Source: Roseicyclus sp965662675
GTDB taxonomy: Bacteria; Pseudomonadota; Alphaproteobacteria; Rhodobacterales; Rhodobacteraceae
Length of the DNA stretch: 7,882 nucleotides
Reading direction: 5' to 3'
Assembly (NCBI RefSeq): GCF_965662675.1
Contig: NZ_CBFIIK010000118.1
Span: forward strand, 1 to 7,882
The notes below the pieces were generated by a model. That model was not told the DNA's origin and made no database searches. It worked only from the letters and a program-made list of their open reading frames with translations. A program made the position numbers and the translations under genes. Below are positions 5,130 through 7,882 of this stretch, piece by piece (the stretch's first letter is position 1; each line of letters opens with the position of its first letter).

Positions 5130-5942
5130 ATGGGTTTGATGACAGGCAAGCGCGGGCTCATCATGGGGCTGGCAAATGACAAATCCATCGCATGGGGCAT
5201 TGCGAAAGCCGTTGCCGCCGAAGGGGCGGAATTGGCCTTTTCCTATCAGGGCGACGCACTTCTCAAGCGTGTACAGCCCTTGGCGCAAAGCGTCGGCTCA
5301 AGCTTGATGATCCCGTGCGATGTCGGCGACGAAGCATCGCTCGACGCGCTCTTCGCGCAATTGCAGGCCGAGTGGGGCAGCCTTGACTTTGTGGTCCACG
5401 CGATCGGCTTTTCCGACAAGAACGAGCTGCGCGGTCGCTATGTCGAAACCTCGCCCGCCAATTTCGCCATGACGATGAACATCTCGGTCTATTCTTTCAC
5501 CGCCGTCTGCCAGCGCGCCGAAAAAATGATGCCCAATGGCGGCAGCCTGCTGACGCTGACCTATTACGGCGCCGAAAAGGTCATGCCGCATTACAACGTC
5601 ATGGGCGTGGCCAAGGCTGCGCTGGAAGCGTCGGTGATGTATCTGGCCGAGGATCTGGGCCGCGACGGCATCCGCGTGAACGCGATCTCGGCGGGTACGA
5701 TCAAGACGCTGGCGGCCTCGGGCATCGGTGATTTCCGCTACATCTTGAAGTGGAACGAATATAACTCTCCCCTGCGCCGCACAGTGACGCAGGATGAGGT
5801 CGGCCAATCTGCGCTCTACCTTTTGTCGGATATGTCGAGCGCGGTGACAGGCGAGGTCTTGCATGTCGATGCGGGCTATCATGTGATCGGCATGAAGAAC
5901 CCCGATGCCCCCGATCTCAGCCTTGATAAAAAGGAAGACTAA
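5130..5942 (+). CDS. fabI: Enoyl-[acyl-carrier-protein] reductase (NADH)
   Basis: FabI catalyses the last reduction of each type II fatty-acid elongation cycle, converting trans-2-enoyl-ACP to acyl-ACP in the cytoplasm. The 270-residue protein is a Rossmann-fold short-chain dehydrogenase of the FabI type: a nucleotide-binding start GLIMGLANDKSIAWGIAK (9-26), HAIGFSD (90-96), and the catalytic triad region with Tyr145, Tyr155 and Lys162 in the FabI-specific YX6K arrangement. These residues fall one position from E. coli Tyr146, Tyr156 and Lys163. Gly93 matches the E. coli residue whose change gives triclosan resistance, so no target-site resistance is visible at that position. A start at 5118 would add four residues but lacks a ribosome site. 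It heads a unit with gpt, whose start is 3 bases past the TAA. The acidic C-terminal tail after residue 255 appears variable. Confidence 0.96.
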   Translation: MGLMTGKRGLIMGLANDKSIAWGIAKAVAAEGAELAFSYQGDALLKRVQPLAQSVGSSLMIPCDVGDEASLDALFAQLQAEWGSLDFVVHAIGFSDKNELRGRYVETSPANFAMTMNISVYSFTAVCQRAEKMMPNGGSLLTLTYYGAEKVMPHYNVMGVAKAALEASVMYLAEDLGRDGIRVNAISAGTIKTLAASGIGDFRYILKWNEYNSPLRRTVTQDEVGQSALYLLSDMSSAVTGEVLHVDAGYHVIGMKNPDAPDLSLDKKED

Positions 5943-5945
5943 GCC

Positions 5946-6467
5946 ATGATCACGCCGCTGCCGCATGAAAAAGGTTTTCACGTTTCCTGGGATCAGCTTC
6001 ATCGCGATGCACGCGCCTTGGCATGGCGGCTCGACAAGCGCGGCCCCGGGGCCGATGGCGCATGGCGTGCCGTGGTGGCGATCACGCGCGGTGGCATGGC
6101 CCCCGCGATGATCGTGGCGCGAGAACTCGATATCCGCACCGTCGACACGATCAGCGTGAAATCCTACCACGCAGGTGGCGGCAAGGCCGACAAGCAGCGC
6201 GAGGCGGAGGTGCTCAAAAGCCCCGACAACACCATCATGGACGATGGCGAGGGCGTGCTGATCGTCGATGATCTGGTCGACACGGGCAAAACGCTGGAAT
6301 TGGTCCGTCAGCTATACCCAAAGGCGCATTTTGCAACGGTCTACGCAAAACCCATGGGCGAGCCGATGGTCGACACCTTCATCACCGGGGTGAGCCAAGA
6401 TACCTGGATCTTCTTCCCTTGGGACATGGCGCTGCAATACGTCGAACCCTATCGCGGCAAGGATTGA
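5946..6467 (+). CDS. gpt: Xanthine (xanthine-guanine) phosphoribosyltransferase
   Basis: Gpt transfers the phosphoribosyl group of PRPP to xanthine or guanine (and less well hypoxanthine) to make XMP or GMP in purine salvage. The 173-residue type I phosphoribosyltransferase carries the PRPP-binding motif VLIVDDLVDTGKT (104-116) with Asp108 and Asp109. It closely follows E. coli Gpt in HVSWDQL (12-18), ITRGGMAP (46-53), ARELDIRTVDT (58-68), YPKAHFATVYAKP near 130 and QDTWIFFPWDM near 150. The insert around residues 72-100 is longer than in E. coli. ATG 5946 lies 3 bases after the fabI stop, and AAGGA in the fabI tail (5931-5935) is 10 bases upstream, so translation is probably coupled. The stop is 17 bases from the convergent aroB stop, with no room for a separate terminator between them. 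Confidence 0.93.
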   Translation: MITPLPHEKGFHVSWDQLHRDARALAWRLDKRGPGADGAWRAVVAITRGGMAPAMIVARELDIRTVDTISVKSYHAGGGKADKQREAEVLKSPDNTIMDDGEGVLIVDDLVDTGKTLELVRQLYPKAHFATVYAKPMGEPMVDTFITGVSQDTWIFFPWDMALQYVEPYRGKD

Positions 6468-6484
6468 GCCATGCCGCGCACGCG

Positions 6485-7597
6485 TCAACGCTGACCCAAT
6501 GCCTCGCTCAAGATACCGCGAACGGCATCCACCGGCACATCTGCGCTGACGAAAGCCTGACCGATGCCGCGCGCAAGGATGAAGCGGAGCTGACCGTCCA
6601 GCACCTTCTTGTCTTGTGCCATCAATGACAACAGCCCATCGGTATTCGGCAAATCACCCGAAATATCAGATAGATCGCGCATCATCTTCATCTCGGCCAG
6701 ATGCGCGCGAACCCGGCTTGGCTCTTCTTGCGGACAAATGCCAAGCCGCGCCGACAATGCAAAAGCCAGCGCACAGCCGATTGCGACACCTTCGCCGTGC
6801 AGCAAGCGATCGGAATACCCGGTTGCCGCTTCCAGCGCATGGCCGAAAGTATGCCCGAGGTTGAGAAGCGCGCGGTCGCCCTGTTCGGTCTCGTCACGCA
6901 CCACGATATCGGCCTTCATCTGCACCGAACGCCGCACCGCCTCGGCACGTAGGGGCGCATCACCAGCCGCAAGCGCGGGGCCATGACGCTCCAACCAGTC
7001 GAAAAACGCCGCATCCCCCAAGAGCCCGTATTTGACCACCTCGCCATAGCCCGCCAGAAAATCGCGCGGGGCCAAGGTGGCCAGCACATCGATATCTGCC
7101 AAGACAAGGCTGGGTTGATGAAATGCACCCACAAGGTTCTTGCCATGTGCCGTGTTGATGCCGGTCTTGCCGCCGACCGAGCTATCGACTTGCGCCAAAA
7201 GCGAGGTCGGCACCTGAACAAAGCGAACACCGCGCCGCAAGATGGCGGCAGCAAAGCCGACAAGATCGCCGATCACCCCACCGCCGAGGGCAACCACGAT
7301 ATCGCGCCGTTCGACCTTTTCGGCCAATAGCCATTCCACGGTCTGCGTCAGAAAGGGCCAGCTTTTCGTGGCCTCACCGGGCGGAAGGATCAGCGCCTCG
7401 CTTGCGATCCCGGATTGCCGCAGCCCATCTTGAAACGCATTGAGGTGCAGCCCGGCCACATTGGTCTCGGTCACGATCCACAGCTTTGGCCGCCGCAGCA
7501 GGGGGGCGATCTCGGCGCTCGCGGCACCGATCAACCCCGCACCGATGCAGACATCATAAGCACGCTCACCAAGCGCCACATGCACCTTTTCAATCAT
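6485..7597 (-). CDS. aroB: 3-dehydroquinate synthase
   Basis: AroB converts DAHP to 3-dehydroquinate, the second shikimate-pathway step, with NAD and a divalent metal, in the cytoplasm. The 370-residue product has normal family length. The NAD-binding signature GGGVIGDLVGF is at 105-115, followed by VPTSLLAQVDSSVGGKTG (129-146). Metal ligands expected from the family are visible as Glu186 (GYGEVVKYG), His249 (LGHTFGHA) and His267 (HGEGVAIG). The frame is open to 7672, but ATG 7597 is the start: a GAGGA site lies 9 bases upstream, and the ATG overlaps the aroK stop as ATGA. This overlap indicates translational coupling with aroK, a familiar gene pair. The stop faces gpt with a 17-base gap. Confidence 0.97.
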   Translation of the reverse strand: MIEKVHVALGERAYDVCIGAGLIGAASAEIAPLLRRPKLWIVTETNVAGLHLNAFQDGLRQSGIASEALILPPGEATKSWPFLTQTVEWLLAEKVERRDIVVALGGGVIGDLVGFAAAILRRGVRFVQVPTSLLAQVDSSVGGKTGINTAHGKNLVGAFHQPSLVLADIDVLATLAPRDFLAGYGEVVKYGLLGDAAFFDWLERHGPALAAGDAPLRAEAVRRSVQMKADIVVRDETEQGDRALLNLGHTFGHALEAATGYSDRLLHGEGVAIGCALAFALSARLGICPQEEPSRVRAHLAEMKMMRDLSDISGDLPNTDGLLSLMAQDKKVLDGQLRFILARGIGQAFVSADVPVDAVRGILSEALGQR

Positions 7598-7882
7598 GTC
7601 TGATATTCCTCTATCGCGCCGGCTTTGGTGAGGGCGACAAAGACATGCTCTGTCGTCTCTTCCACCGACCATTCCGGTGCGACCGCCACCTGGTAGGGGG
7701 CCAGCGCATAGATCGGTGCGCGTTGTTCATAAAGCGCGGCCAAGCTGGCGCGCGGATCGGCAGTGCGCAGCAAGGGCCGGGTATTCTTGTGACGCACCCT
7801 TTGCCATAACAGCTCCAGATCCGCCTGGAGCCACAGCACAACGGCATTTTCCGTCAACAAGGCGCGATTGGCCTGAGACATC
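7594..7882 (-). CDS. aroK: Shikimate kinase, C-terminal 95 codons, 5' end outside window
   Basis: Shikimate kinase phosphorylates shikimate to shikimate 3-phosphate with ATP. Only the C-terminal part is present. Visible are the helix and strand leading to VVLWLQADLELLWQRV, the lid-region arginine in the NTRPLLRTADPRA stretch, and LAALYEQRAPIYALA, all matching proteobacterial AroK. The Walker A motif and shikimate-binding residues would be beyond the right edge. The internal methionine near 7881 is not a start; the frame simply runs off the window. A shikimate kinase is usually about 170-200 residues, so about half is missing. The TGA at 7594-7596 overlaps the aroB ATG by 4 bases. Confidence 0.93.
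   Translation of the reverse strand, partial: MSQANRALLTENAVVLWLQADLELLWQRVRHKNTRPLLRTADPRASLAALYEQRAPIYALAPYQVAVAPEWSVEETTEHVFVALTKAGAIEEYQT

Noticed and set aside
5298..6170. A 290-codon minus-strand frame across fabI and gpt
   Set aside because: It is antisense to two well-supported enzymes with intact catalytic motifs and has no recognisable domain of its own.
6468..6484. Terminator between convergent gpt and aroB
   Set aside because: The gap is only 17 bases, with no hairpin and no T or A tract; any termination signal must lie inside the coding regions.

Overview
This window looks like ordinary core chromosome of an alphaproteobacterium, most likely a member of the Rhodobacterales (Rhodobacter/Roseobacter type). 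The basis is the long single-chain cobalamin-dependent ribonucleotide reductase, the two-domain cold-shock protein followed by a DUF192 protein, an enoyl-ACP reductase closely resembling alphaproteobacterial FabI, an aroK-aroB pair with a start/stop overlap, and high-GC genes separated by AT-richer gaps. The assignment is from recalled family resemblance, not from a search.

Layout, left to right. 1-2495 (minus): the N-terminal 831 codons of nrdJ, cut by the left edge. 2496-3067: a gap of about 570 bases without a convincing gene. It holds the nrdJ control region: a leader with several complementary segments that could form a pseudoknot, a good NrdR-box-like site, a perfect 12-base palindrome, a second distant NrdR-box-like palindrome, and a strong hairpin. 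3068-3144 (minus): tRNA-Pro(UGG) with encoded CCA. 3193-4196 (minus): a two-gene unit, a tandem cold-shock-domain protein followed 11 bases later by an exported DUF192 protein. 4197-4363: a compact AT-rich promoter region with an extended -10 and several perfect inverted repeats. 4364-4984 (minus): pdxH. 4985-5129: divergent promoter gap. 5130-6467 (plus): fabI and gpt, 3 bases apart. 6485-7882 (minus): aroB preceded by the 3' part of aroK, overlapping by 4 bases and converging on gpt.

The proteins serve separate housekeeping roles: deoxynucleotide supply (NrdJ), PLP synthesis (PdxH), fatty-acid elongation (FabI), purine salvage (Gpt), the shikimate pathway (AroK, AroB), and RNA chaperoning or cold response (tandem Csp). 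Plausible transcription units on the minus strand are nrdJ alone, csp-DUF192 (perhaps reading into the tRNA), pdxH, and aroK-aroB; on the plus strand, fabI-gpt.

I see no mobile element, CRISPR array, toxin-antitoxin pair, defence locus or phage gene. What is worth a second look is in the non-coding DNA: the nrdJ leader/promoter and the palindrome cluster upstream of the cold-shock gene. Several proposed starts (PdxH, FabI, DUF192) lie downstream of the longest open frame because the Shine-Dalgarno sequence fits only the internal codon.
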